A DNA stretch of 55,085 nucleotides, taken from Cytospora piceicola. Taxonomy: Eukaryota; Ascomycota; Sordariomycetes; Diaporthales; Cytosporaceae. Below are positions 34,921 through 44,999 of this stretch, piece after piece. The stretch is taken from NCBI GenBank assembly GCA_023375675.1, contig JALQBC010000085.1:1-55085 (forward strand). Reading direction: 5' to 3'. The position numbers were made by a program, and so were the translations under genes. Each line of letters begins with the position of its first letter. Positions within the stretch are counted from its first letter, which is position 1. The notes beneath the pieces are model-generated. The model had not been told where the DNA came from, searched no databases, and saw only the letters and a program-made list of their open reading frames with translations.

Positions 34921-35859
34921 ACTTAATATAATATAAATACTATAGTAAATCGGCTACAGAAAAAGGCTTTATAGCCTTTTTAACTAACTATAAAAGCTAT
35001 AAAGCCGTTTACAGTATTAATAGCCCGGCTAAATAAAATAACGATAGTAACGATAAAGCTAACGTTATCGAAAATAAAAAGGCTATATATTAGCTAATAG
35101 ATATAGCTTTCTTTTATACTATTTCTAATAACGATAACGGTAAAACCGGATATAAGGATACCGTCGCTTTAGCCTTATAGTTTACTCTTTAAAGACGTTA
35201 TTTAAAGCTAAAATTCTAAAGTATTATCTTTAATATTAAAGTAATAAAGTTTTTAACTATAGGCTATAACTAATACCTCGCTTTTTAATATAAAATTCCT
35301 TCGGTAGAAATAAATAAAACTAAAGCTAATAAGGCTATTATTAAATTTAGCCGAAAAGTATAACTATTTTCTCTCGATATTATTAACGTCGGCCTGCCTA
35401 TCGGAGCTATAATTTTTTATATTATTAATATACTTACGCTATTCCTCTTATACGTTTAAAATATAGATAAATTAAACGTTTTCTTTCGAAATATTATAGA
35501 TAAGTTAATAAAGGTTAATAAATAAAGTAAAAAGAAGACTATCCTTATTATTTAAAAGTAAGGCTATTTATAGTTCTTTCTTTTAAAGCGAAATACCGAC
35601 GTCTTTTTTATAAAAAAAAAGCTACGTTATCTTTATTATCGTTTCGGATATCCGACTATTAATCGACTATCCCGGCTATTAATAAATACCGGCTATAAGG
35701 TTAACGTCGCGTTCTTTAAGGTTATTATAAAGTTTTACTATTATTATTAGATAAAAGGCTTTACCTTTTAACGATTTAAATTTACTTTAAAAGATAATTA
35801 TAACTTTAATTATAAGCTTATCGTTAACGTTATATACCTACTTAGAAAGCCGGTACTTT

Positions 35860-36840
35860 ATATTATAAACTCGACGACGTCTTTTTAAGCTACTTACTTT
35901 TTAACTTCGTTATCTACTAAAGATATATAAGAAGCCTTTTAAATAATATAGATAGATATATATCTTAAACCTCTTAACTAACTAGTTTACAATACTAGTA
36001 TAAACTTCGTATCGGTAAAATTCCGAAACGAAGCTAAGATTATAAAGATTATATATAAATAAATGCTTATAAAAGCCTACTAGTCCGTCGGAAAAGTCGA
36101 GAGATATTATAGCCTTTTACGCTATACCTTCGAGATTTTATATACCGAGCTCTCGACTATTTTTAATAATAATACTATTCTATAAATAGCTGTTAAAGCC
36201 GTTAACGATACGACAGGACTAGATAGGTTAGTACTTATACTACTTATCTTTAACGCCTTCCTTTAAGTAAGAGAACGGAGAGATTCGTACTGCCAGTATA
36301 GAGATTCGCACTGCTGCCTTGTACTGTATATTAAGTAAAGGCGGCCCTTGTCGCTGCAGATTGATCTGATTGGCTAGCAACTTAACCACTTTAATTCAAT
36401 CAGTTTAATTCAATCAGTTTAATTCAATCAGTTCAATTCAATTAGTTCAATTCAATAAGTTCAAATTAATCGCTTCAATTAAAATCAATCGCTTTAATTA
36501 ATTTAATTAGTCGCTTTAATCAGTTACTGTCTTTAAAGCAGCCTTTATTTATCTAGCTAATCAGATTAATCTGCAGCGACAAGGCTTTCTAATTCAGGTA
36601 CTATACATCGCAGCAGTGCGAATCTCTATTCTAGCAGTGCGAATCTCCGTTCTCTTAAGTAAACTTCGATTCGCCTTTATCGTTATCGATACTACAACGT
36701 ATAAAGGTAATCGTAAAGGCTATAAAAGTACTACGGAAGCTTTTTACAGAACGACAGGTTAATAAGGCTATCGCTATACGAAATAGCTTAAACGTAAACG
36801 ACTAAATTACCTTATTCTTTTAAAGTAAGATATATATATA
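35860..36840 (+). pseudogene. Copia-2 integrase relic (split by D3)
   Basis: Best preserved integrase. It reads FRNEAKIIKI near 36020-36050, VGKVERYYSL-like near 36090, and AVKAVNDT-TGLDRLVLILLI-like at 36190-36260. MITE D3 then interrupts, and LDSPLSLSILQRIKVIVKAI-like residues resume at 36663. This matches the long TAGPDGLVPTLLVFG block of fungal Copia integrases (family knowledge). Some glutamine stops remain, so it is non-functional. Confidence 0.8.
36271..36654 (+). mobile_element. hAT-like MITE D3 (384 bp, perfect TSD)
   Basis: Termini GAGAACGGAGAGATTCGTAC and GTGCGAATCTCCGTTCTC, each with a second GATTCGCAC motif about 21 bp further in. The 8-bp duplication TTAAGTAA is at 36263-36270 and 36655-36662. 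Copia-1 retains the empty site at about 18829-18836 (TTAAGTAA once). The body holds TTTAATTCAATCAG repeats; CpA is well kept, so it has escaped most RIP. Confidence 0.95.
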
Positions 36841-36984
36841 GTAAGAAAAGGAAGGCTAGTAAAGCTTATATAAGCTGCTTACCGTCGATAAACACAATTT
36901 TATACTAAACCTTTTTAATAGACCTGTTAAATTTCGATTTATACTAGTTCGTTTATATCTCTATAATAATTCCGAAAATATAAT

Positions 36985-37150
36985 CTTTAGAGTATCCCCT
37001 TTACTCGGTCCGGTATAGACCCCGGTATAGACCTTTAAAGTGTCCCTTTTACTCGGTCCGGTATAGACCCCGGTATAGACCTTTAAAGTGTTCCCTTCGC
37101 TCGATCCGGCGCGAACCTTTAAAGTGTCTCTTTCGATCGCTTTAGCGCAG
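36985..37150 (+). repeat. Copia-2 minisatellite between integrase and reverse transcriptase
   Basis: Tandem units of CTTTAAAGTGTCCCTTTTAC followed by TCGGTCCGGTATAGAC, some with an extra CCCGGTATAGAC insertion, so unit length varies here (about 36 to 48 bp, all multiples of 12). This is a different array size and make-up from Copia-1 and Copia-3. Confidence 0.75.
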
Positions 37151-37299
37151 ACCGAGCTATAGCCGCCGATCGCTTCGGCGTAGACCGAACTATAAAGGCT
37201 ACAGAAGCGCGGCCGGCCCTTTAAGTCTAAAAATAAGCCTAAACCAGCTACTTTAGCTGCTCTGGCTACCCCGGCTGCCCCGGCTGCTCCGGCTACCTT

Positions 37300-38860
37300 T
37301 ATCTTCTTTACTTAAAAGGAAAAAGATAACTACGAGTTAGCTTTAAAGCTATACTATAATAGCGTTATTACTAGCTTTAGTAAGCCTTTCGAAGAGTTTA
37401 ATATAAAGGAGATTATAGACCCTATCGGCTATAGTATTTTTTATTTTAAGCTGTTTAATTAAAAAGCTTATAGCCTATACTACCTGTTTAAAACGCGAAT
37501 AGTCTATAAGGTTAAAGATAAGACTAAAAAGCCGTACGAAAAGTTACGTTTTATTATTTAAAAGTATAATAACGCCGGTAAAAAGGATATCTTTACTTAA
37601 TCGCTAACGATTTAAAAGGTTAATTAACGTATTATCGCCGCCTTCGCTCTATTTCTGCTCTGAATAGGTATAATTATAAAGCTTTACGATATTACATAGG
37701 CTTATTTTTAATTAAAATTAAAGCTAGTACGAATAATCCTAATTATATTATTAAAGGAATTCGAGCCCCGGTACCTTTTAAACATTATTATATAGCTTAT
37801 AAAGCCTTTTTACAGTATCGCCGAGGTAAGCGTATACTAATAAATAACGTATTATAAGTATTATCGTATAAAACTCGGTATAAATATATTTACGTATAAC
37901 CTTTACTTCTTTATTATAGCTAGCGGTAAAAACTCTTTTAGTATCGTCGATATATAAACCGATAATACCTTTATATTTAAAACCCCGGCTTTTTCGGCGA
38001 TAGAAAAAGAAGAGATTTAAAAGGTAAAGATTAAGTATAAGCTTAAAACGAGACTTTTATTAAATACTCCCCTTAATTTTAATAGTATTAAAGTAACGAT
38101 ATATAACGATAGATCTATTAAGGTTAAATAAAAGGGATAAAACGTTAAAATCGAAAAGGTTAACTTAAAAGCGTTTAACTATACTTAGAAATATTTCGAG
38201 TAACGTGTTTATAAAGTATATCTAATATCGATTTATTAGCTAAAAGCCGCCTTTAATCTTTTTATTGTAACTTAGATTTAAAACTTAAATATAAAAGACT
38301 ATAAGTTGTTAAATTAACGCTTTAAATAGTAAATAAAGAACGTCGAAAAGGGTTTATAATATATCGCTTTAAATTTAACGAAGGTTAGATTAACTGTTTT
38401 TATCGATAGTTCTTTTACGAATAACCGAAATCTTAGTTCTTAAATCGGCTTTATAATCGTTCTCGTCGATAAAGAAAAGAACAATAATAATACGTAGTAT
38501 AAAATACGAAGTAATATTTTACACTAGTCTTTTATAAAATATAAATATATTATATAAAGCGTTTTAATATTAGAGATTTACAGTATAACTAACGGCTTCG
38601 ATCTTAACGCTATAATTTTATCTATTTTAAAGATAATTACCGATTAACTAAACCTTCCGATAATCCCCTTTACAATCTATACAGACTCGTACTTATTATA
38701 TAAATACTTAGTTAAGCTAAGTACGACGAAAAAGAAGCAGCTGATAATCGATATTATATCGCTACGCTAATTGTATAAGAAACAGGAAATCTATAAGATA
38801 CGATAGATTAACGGTAACGATAATCTAGCCGACGTAATAACAAAGGTATTGTTAAATAAG
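37300..38860 (+). pseudogene. Copia-2 reverse transcriptase and RNase H relic
   Basis: Collinear with 19380-20900. The palm motif near 37948-37970 reads VDI-(stop)-TDNTFIF, so one of the two catalytic aspartates is still D. RNase H near 38390-38470 reads LTVFIDSSFTNNRNLSS and IGFIIVLVDKEK, keeping the first catalytic D. It is less mutated than Copia-1 but still carries many premature stops. Confidence 0.8.
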
Positions 38861-39109
38861 GCTTTAGTATGCTTAATCGATTTAAATAAGTTAATAATTA
38901 AGGTAAAGGGATATATAGACTACGTTTAATCGACGGTATAGCTAGTACGGTAAGCCGAGGTTATCGGCTTATAATACTATAGAAACTATACCTTATAGTC
39001 GGTCCGACGGTAAACAGAATAAAGGCGATAATTAAAAGGACGTCGACTTTTATAAGGGTATCGTAAACGATTAAAAAAAGCCTATATATATAAGGCTATA
39101 AGTAGTATA

Positions 39110-39309
39110 GGTAAAACAATACTTAATTAGGCAGGCGGTTAGGCTTACTACTTTAGCAGGGCGGTAGAACTATTAAGCCGTCTAGCTTATAGATAGGTTA
39201 CTATACTAGGCTTAGCGATAGCTTTAAACCTAAAGAATAGATATATATAACTTAAACTAAAAGACTATACGATCGATTATATTTATATTACCTTATACGC
39301 TTACTAATA
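39110..39309 (+). repeat. Copia-2 3' LTR
   Basis: Starts GGTAAAACAATACTTAATTAG (a degraded TGTAGAACGACTGCC) and ends CTTACTAATA. It is more mutated than the 5' LTR; in particular the CGATCGATCG palindrome has become CGATCGATTA. Confidence 0.8.
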
Positions 39310-39826
39310 AAAGCTAAAACTTTAAAGTATTATCTTAAATATAAAAGTAATAAGATTTTTAACTATAAGCTATAACTAATAATTTACTCTTTAGTATAAA
39401 GATCTTTCGGTAAAATTAAATAAAATTAAAGCCGGTAAAGTTATTATTAAATTTAACTAAAAAGTATAGCTATCTTCTTTTAATACTATTAACGTTAGCT
39501 TATTTATTAAAGCTATAACCTTTTATATTATTAATAATTTTATACCGTTAGTTTTATATATTTAAAGTATAAATAAATTAAGTATCTTCTTTCGAAATAC
39601 TATAAATAAGTTAAAAAAGTTTAATAAATAAAGAAAAGAAAAAGCTATTTTTATTATTTAAGAATAAAGCTATCTATAGTTTTTTCTTTTAAAGTAAGAT
39701 ATTAACGCTTTTTTTATAAAAGTATAGCTACCTTATCTTTATTATTGTTTTAGATATTCGACTGTTTATTATTTATATCGGCTATTAATAAATACCGGCT
39801 ATAAAGTCAATATTATAGGTTTTAAA
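39310..39826 (+). pseudogene. Copia fragment (gag end to integrase start), plus orientation
   Basis: It matches Copia-1 about 17790-18290 (for example GCTATAACTAATA, TTCGAAATACTATAAATAAG). It is strongly AT-shifted. It stops where element C copy 2 starts. With 26804-26937 it probably represents one older Copia element broken by Copia-3 and Copia-2. Confidence 0.75.
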
Positions 39827-40482
39827 AGAGAGTAAGGATTTGTACTACCGAGGTAAGGATTTATACTTTTACTATATACTATATATAGCCTATATAGGCT
39901 ACTTAGGCTATAATAAAGCTAGGCTATATAGCTATTTTAATTAATAGCTTTCTAGCTACTATTAAAATTATATAACTATTATAGGCGATGTTACTATTAT
40001 TTCTGATTATATAAAGATAAAGTTATTTCTGTTATAATCGTATAATTATCGGCTATAAAATAGTTTAAGTTATATTATATATACTATAATATTTATTTAT
40101 ATAACTAATAATATATATTAACGCTTTTAAACTTAATAATAATTTAATTATAACGCTTCAAATTGCTTTATAAATCTTATAAACTAAAGCAATAATATAG
40201 TCGTATATATAGTCGCTTATATAGCCGCTTATATAGCTGCTTATATAGCTATTTATATACTTAGTTTATATTTAAAACTTTCGACAATAGCGATAATATA
40301 GTTTAAACTATTAATACTAGTATTAAAAGCTTTTAATACTCTTTTAATACCTTTACAATATCTTTTAACTAGTAAGTAACTTATTAAAACTATTAAAGAT
40401 CCGGTTATAAATAATTTCGGCTTATTTTTAAAATTTATAGGCTATTTATATTCCGAAGCTTAAGCCGGTAGCTATAAATTAT

Positions 40483-40827
40483 AAAAACGAAGGTTCGTAC
40501 TACTAGTATAGAGATTTGTATTACTGCCTTATACTATATATTTAGTAAAGGCGGCCTTTATTACTATAGATTAATCTAATTAGCTAGTAACTTAACTACT
40601 TTAATTTAACTAGTTCGATTTAATTAGTTTAACTTAATTGGTTTAATTTAATAAGTTTAAATTAATCGTTTTAATTAATTTAATTAGTTGTTTTAATTAG
40701 TTACTGTCTTTAAGGCAGCCTTCGTCTAGCTAATTAAATTAATCTGTAGCGACAGGGCTTTTTAATTTAAGTACTATATATCGCAACAGTATAAATCTCT
40801 ATACTAGTAGTACGAATCTCCGTTCTT
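40483..40827 (+). mobile_element. hAT-like MITE D4
   Basis: 345-bp D copy in C copy 2. The left tip is degraded (AAAAACGAAGGTTCGTAC); the right tip ends GTACGAATCTCCGTTCTT. No 8-bp duplication flanks it, and about 650 bp of C is missing at the same point, so insertion or later rearrangement was accompanied by a deletion. The body has the usual TTTAATTTAATTAG repeats, more RIP-altered than D2, D3 and D5. Confidence 0.85.
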
Positions 40828-41811
40828 TTAATAAACTTTATAACCGGCTTATTTAGTTATAATAGCTTTAGTATTATTTATATAATATTTCTTTAAATAT
40901 ATAATAATTTCGGTTTAGTTTTTAAATTAAGTTTATAGCCGGCCTTATACTATATCGTATACTTTTTATTTAAAGCTAAATTTAATAAAGTAAACTTACT
41001 TAAAATAAATCTTACTTTATATATAATATCTTTATAAGTATAATAACCGGTATTAAAATATAATAGTAAGTAAGTATATTTAAATTATAAAGATTTATAT
41101 TATTTATTTTATATTATTCGATATTTATTAGTATTAAAATAAAAAGTTAAAGTAATTATTATTATTAAAGTTAAGCTAACCTTATTTTTATAGCTTTTAT
41201 TACTTTTATTTAATATTTAGTATTATACTAATATTAATATATAAAAAATATAACTAATATTTTATTTTCCTTATTATCTACCTACTTTCTTTATTTTAAG
41301 CTATATTATTAAATATTTATTTTATTATATTAATACTAATATCGTTATAATTTATAATAATAAAATATAAATTATTAAAATTATAATTAATAAAAGGTTA
41401 TTTTTACTATTTTAATAGCTAATAAAAGTCTTTTTTATACTTATTACTAATAAAGCTTTAAAAGAATATAATAATCTTTTTTATATAAAATATACCTATA
41501 GCTTAAAAACATAGTATCTTTTTATTATTTATATTATATATATAGTTATAAGGTCTCTAGCTTTTAAATTATTAAAGCTATTATATTTCTTATAATATAG
41601 TTTAATAAATACTATTAATATTATTATCCCTTTTTTATATATTTATTAAATTAATATCTTTTCGTTTTAAACTTTATAAAAGTTATTATTATTAGTTATA
41701 AGACTTTTAACTTTTATTTCTTTTATACTTTTATAAATTCTTTTATAGCGTTTAGCTTAAATCTTTAACTTAAAAATATACTAATTAAGTTCTTTTTAAA
41801 ACGTTAAAGTA

Positions 41812-42189
41812 GAGAACAGAGATTCGCATTGCTAGAATGGAGATTCGTACTGCTACAATATATAATACCTGAATTAAAAAGCCCTGTCGCTATAGATTAA
41901 TCTGATTAGCTAGATAAAGGCTGCTTTAAAGATAGCAACTAATTAAAGCGACTGATTAAATTAATTAAAGCGATTGATTTTAATTAAAGCGATTAATTTA
42001 AACTTATTGAATTAAACTAATTGAATTAAACTAATTGAATTAAACTGATTAAATTAAACTGATTAAATTAAAGTAGTTAAGTTGCTAGCTAATTAAATTA
42101 ACCTGTAGCGACAAAGGCCGCCTTTACTTAATATACAGTATAAGGCAGCAGTGCGAATCTCTATACTAGCAGTACGAATCTCTGTTCTC
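41812..42189 (+). mobile_element. hAT-like MITE D5 (378 bp, perfect TSD)
   Basis: Ends GAGAACAGAGATTCGCAT and GTACGAATCTCTGTTCTC with the doubled inner motif. The 8-bp duplication TTAAAGTA lies at 41804-41811 and 42190-42197. The empty site in C copy 1 (about 24608-24625) aligns without gap when one duplication and the MITE are removed. Confidence 0.95.
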
Positions 42190-42499
42190 TTAAAGTAAAG
42201 TAAAAAAGTTAGATTTTATTTTTTAGTTTATATATACTTTTATATTTTCTGTTAATATATTAAAATAAAGTTTTAAACTATAGCCGATATATACGCTTTT
42301 TTAAATTAGTAAAATTTATTATTAGCTTATTTTATATATATAATAAATTAAAATAGTTTATTTATAGTTAACTTTAATAGTTTTAATAGTATTTTTTATA
42401 ACTCTACTATACTATTTCTTACCTTTAAAGTAGTATAGTATAGCCTTATATACGTTAGCTTTAAATCTTATAATATAGTATTTTACTTAATATATATTA

Positions 42500-42660
42500 G
42501 AGAACGGTAATAGGACCGCTTACTAAAAAGGCCTTCTGTTAAGAAGAATCGGAATCTTAGTAGCTACTTAGGTAGATACGCCGCTTAGGCTACTCCGGAT
42601 CTAATAAATTAACGCCCTTTAAGCGTTACTCTATCGTCTCTTTTACAGCCTTAAGCGGCG
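42500..42660 (+). repeat. Hairpin element A, copy 3
   Basis: Plus-strand A, moderately mutated (GAGAACGGTAATAGGACCGC start). The long palindrome at about 42580-42660 keeps CGCCGCTTAGGC and GCCTTAAGCGGCG arms. It truncates element C copy 2 on its left and is followed by CTTA microsatellite. Confidence 0.85.
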
Positions 42661-42713
42661 AAATATTTATTTATTTACTTTATAACTAACTAATTTAATA
42701 GCTAATTTATATA

Positions 42714-42771
<58 letters not shown>

Positions 42772-42775
42772 AACC
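42661..42775. repeat. (CTTA)n microsatellite
   Basis: A short TTTA/TTTAC lead, then pure (CTTA)n. It lies between A copy 3 and the inverted B fragment. Confidence 0.95.
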
Positions 42776-42903
42776 TAATGCCTTCCGTTAGGAAGGTTAA
42801 TGTTTGTTTTATAAGGCGGGCGAGCACACAGAAATTATTGCCCTTAAGATTTATACTACCTGTTTTTAATTCTGATTAGCTCTGAATTACAATCATACTA
42901 ACT
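42776..42903 (-). repeat. Repeat B, terminal fragment (minus)
   Basis: Reverse complement of the last ~125 bp of B: TGCCTTCCGTTAGGAAGG, then TTAATGTTTGTTTTATAAGG. It is less mutated than B copy 1 (GGCGGGCGAGCACACAG). The B end hairpin faces the microsatellite. Confidence 0.8.
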
Positions 42904-43073
42904 GGGGAACGGCGGTAGGACCGCCTGCCGAGAAGGCCTTCCGTTAAGAAGGATCGGAATCTTAATAGCTAGTTAGTTAGATAGTTAAATACACCGCTTA
43001 GGCTGCTCCGAATCCGATAGAGTAACGCCCGAAGGGCGTTACTCTATCGTCTCCTCCGCAGCCTTAAGCGGCG
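42904..43073 (+). repeat. Hairpin element A, copy 4
   Basis: Almost unmutated A copy. GGGAACGGCGGTAGGACCGCC, GAAGGCCTTC and CCTTCCGTTAAGAAGG small palindromes come first, then the long hairpin with arms GATAGAGTAACGCCC / GGGCGTTACTCTATC around GAA. It is followed by (CTAA/CTTA) repeats. Confidence 0.9.
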
Positions 43074-43343
43074 AGATAATTAACTAACTAATTAACTTAC
43101 TAGCTACTTTACTAACTAACCTATTAGCTAACTTACTTATATATTTACCTACTTACTTACTTACTTAATAACTAAATAACTAACTTACTAGCTACTTTAC
43201 TAACTAACCTATTAGCTAACTTACTTATATACTTACCTACTTACTTACTTACTTAATAACTAAATAACTAACTTATTAGCTATTTTAATAGCTAACTTAC
43301 TAGCTAACTTACTAGCTAACTTATTAGTTAACTTACTTATTAA

Positions 43344-43375
<32 letters not shown>

Positions 43376-43710
43376 ATAATTATATAACTAAGTTACTAAC
43401 TACTTTACTAACTACTTAACTAACTACTTTACTAATTACTTTACTAACTACTTTACTAGCTAACTTACTAGCTAACTTACTTATTAGCTATTTTACTTAT
43501 TAGCTATTTTACTTATTAGTTAATTTACTTAGTAGCTAAGTTACTAGCTTACTTACTTACTTACTTACTTACCTACCTACTTAGTTACCTAGTTACCTAG
43601 TTACCTACTTACTTACTTACTAGCTAACTTACTAGCTAACTTACTAGCTAACTTACTAGCTAACTTACTAGCTAACTTACTAGCTAACTTACTAACTAAC
43701 TTACTAGCTA

Positions 43711-43741
<31 letters not shown>

Positions 43742-44005
43742 AGCTAACTTACTAACTAACTTACTAGCTAACTTACTAACTAACTTACTAACTAACTTAC
43801 TAACTACTTTACTTATTTACTTACTTACTAGTTCATTTAATAGCTAATTTAGTAGCTAACTTTTTAACTAACCTACTTACTTACTTACTTACTTACTTAC
43901 CTACTTATTTACTTATTTAATAGCGAATTTACTTACTAGCTAACTTACTAACTAACTTATTAACTAACTAACTTACTTACTTATTTACTTACCTACCTAC
44001 TTACC

Positions 44006-44039
<34 letters not shown>

Positions 44040-44040
44040 A
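43074..44040. repeat. (CTTA)n microsatellite block
   Basis: About 970 bp of CTTA, CTAA, CTAG and CCTA tetramers. The ACTTACTAGCTA 12-mer is repeated regularly at 43610-43700. The stretch from about 43090 to 43180 is repeated with few changes at 43180-43270, showing segmental duplication within the array. Confidence 0.95.
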
Positions 44041-44585
44041 TTCGAATCTAAAGGCTTATATAAGCCTTTAGTAAAGGGAAAGGAGGGAAAGGCTAGGGTT
44101 TAGGTTAAGAACCTTAAGAACCTAAAGAATAAGACTATTACCTTTAATAGTAAGCCTACTTTAAAGGCTACGATTTAACTAAATATACCGTTTAATAGCC
44201 CTTTTTCTCCAGATTCAGATTAAGGTAAGCTCTTTTTAATCGGATTAAAACCCGAGCGTATATCTTAGTTCGAACCTAAGGTCTATAGTAAAAAGCCTTA
44301 TCGTAGGTCCGACCTTATCGTAGGCCTTAAAGTAACTGTAAGTCTTCCGGCAGGCATTAAAAGGCCTTATAATCTCTAGTTCTCTTAGCCGTTCGACGGC
44401 TAAAATCACTGCTTTTCACAGCTAATCAGATCCTCTAGACGGGTACTATAGCGAATCAGTATAATTATAATTTAAAGCTAATCAGAATTAAAAACAGGTA
44501 GTATAATCTTAAGGGCAATAATTTTCTATATACTCGCCCGCCTTATAAAACAAACATTAACCTTCTTAACAGAAGGCATTAGCTA
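44041..44585 (+). repeat. Repeat B, copy 2
   Basis: Collinear with 960-1500: GGGAAAGGCTAGGGTTTAGG, TTAATAGCCCTTTTTCT, CGGATTAAAACCCGAGCG, and the GCCGTTCGACGGC hairpin. It ends CTTCTTAACAGAAGGCATT and runs directly into TAAG repeats. It has a single terminal block, not the doubled one of copy 1. Confidence 0.85.
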
Positions 44586-44674
44586 GAAAGTAAGTAAGTA
44601 GGTAGGTAAGTAAGTAGGTAGGTAAGTAAGTAGGTAGGTAAGTAGGTAGGTAAGTAAGTAGGTAAGTAAGTAAG
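44586..44674. repeat. (TAAG/TAGG)n microsatellite, left of Gypsy-2
   Basis: Array of GTAAGTAAGTAGG units that is the left half of a tract split by Gypsy-2; the right half resumes at 51924. Confidence 0.95.
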
Positions 44675-44921
44675 TGTTATATTTACAGGGCGAACGGAAG
44701 CAGGGCTAATAACAGTGTTAGAGTTATACACTGACCCTGCTATTAGCCTTATCGATAAGCTTTCCGAATCGCCTATATACTAGTTTAAATAGCTAGGCTT
44801 TAAGCCTTAAGTTCTGTTTCTTCTCTCTTTTTTCTCGATAAGCAGAACCTCTTCGATAATTAACAATATTATATAATCGAAATCGAGCCTTTATACCGTA
44901 ATTATTTTAATTACCGTTATA
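44675..44921 (+). repeat. Gypsy-2 5' LTR
   Basis: 247 bp, starting TGTTATATTTACAGGGCG and ending ACCGTTATA (terminal CA mutated to TA). It contains an inverted pair AGGGCTAATAACAGTG / CACTGACCCTGCTATTAG. Confidence 0.9.
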
Positions 44922-44999
44922 ATTATCGAAGACTAAATACCTTTATAGCTTAAGAAAGCTATATAAATAAACATCTACAATAAAGATAAACGAATATAA

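Larger units (their letters stand above)
32132..39309 (+). mobile_element. Copia-2: full-length Copia element, least mutated copy
   Basis: LTRs at 32132-32331 and 39110-39309. The internal region is collinear with Copia-1 but keeps clearly more C and G. It carries MITE D3 at 36271-36654. Five-base flanks (ATATC left, AAAGC right) do not match, and the flanks come from different Copia positions and strands, so the locus was rearranged after or during insertion. It would be about 6.8 kb without D3. Confidence 0.85.
39827..42499. mobile_element. Element C, copy 2 (deleted, with two nested MITEs)
   Basis: The left end AGAGTAAGGATTTGTAC plus the second AAGGATTTATAC motif matches 22427. It is collinear with C copy 1 up to about 23058, lacks the segment equivalent to about 23059-23711 (replaced by MITE D4), and continues to an equivalent of about 24890, where A copy 3 begins. 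MITE D5 lies at 41812-42189. More RIP-mutated than copy 1. No recognised coding domain. Confidence 0.65.

Noticed and set aside
40475..40835. 8-bp target duplication around D4
   Set aside because: Left TAAATTAT and right TTAATAAA do not match, and the differences are not explained by C/T or G/A change; the deletion in the host explains the absence better.
43074..44040. CRISPR array
   Set aside because: Continuous short tandem repeats without unique spacers, in eukaryotic DNA.
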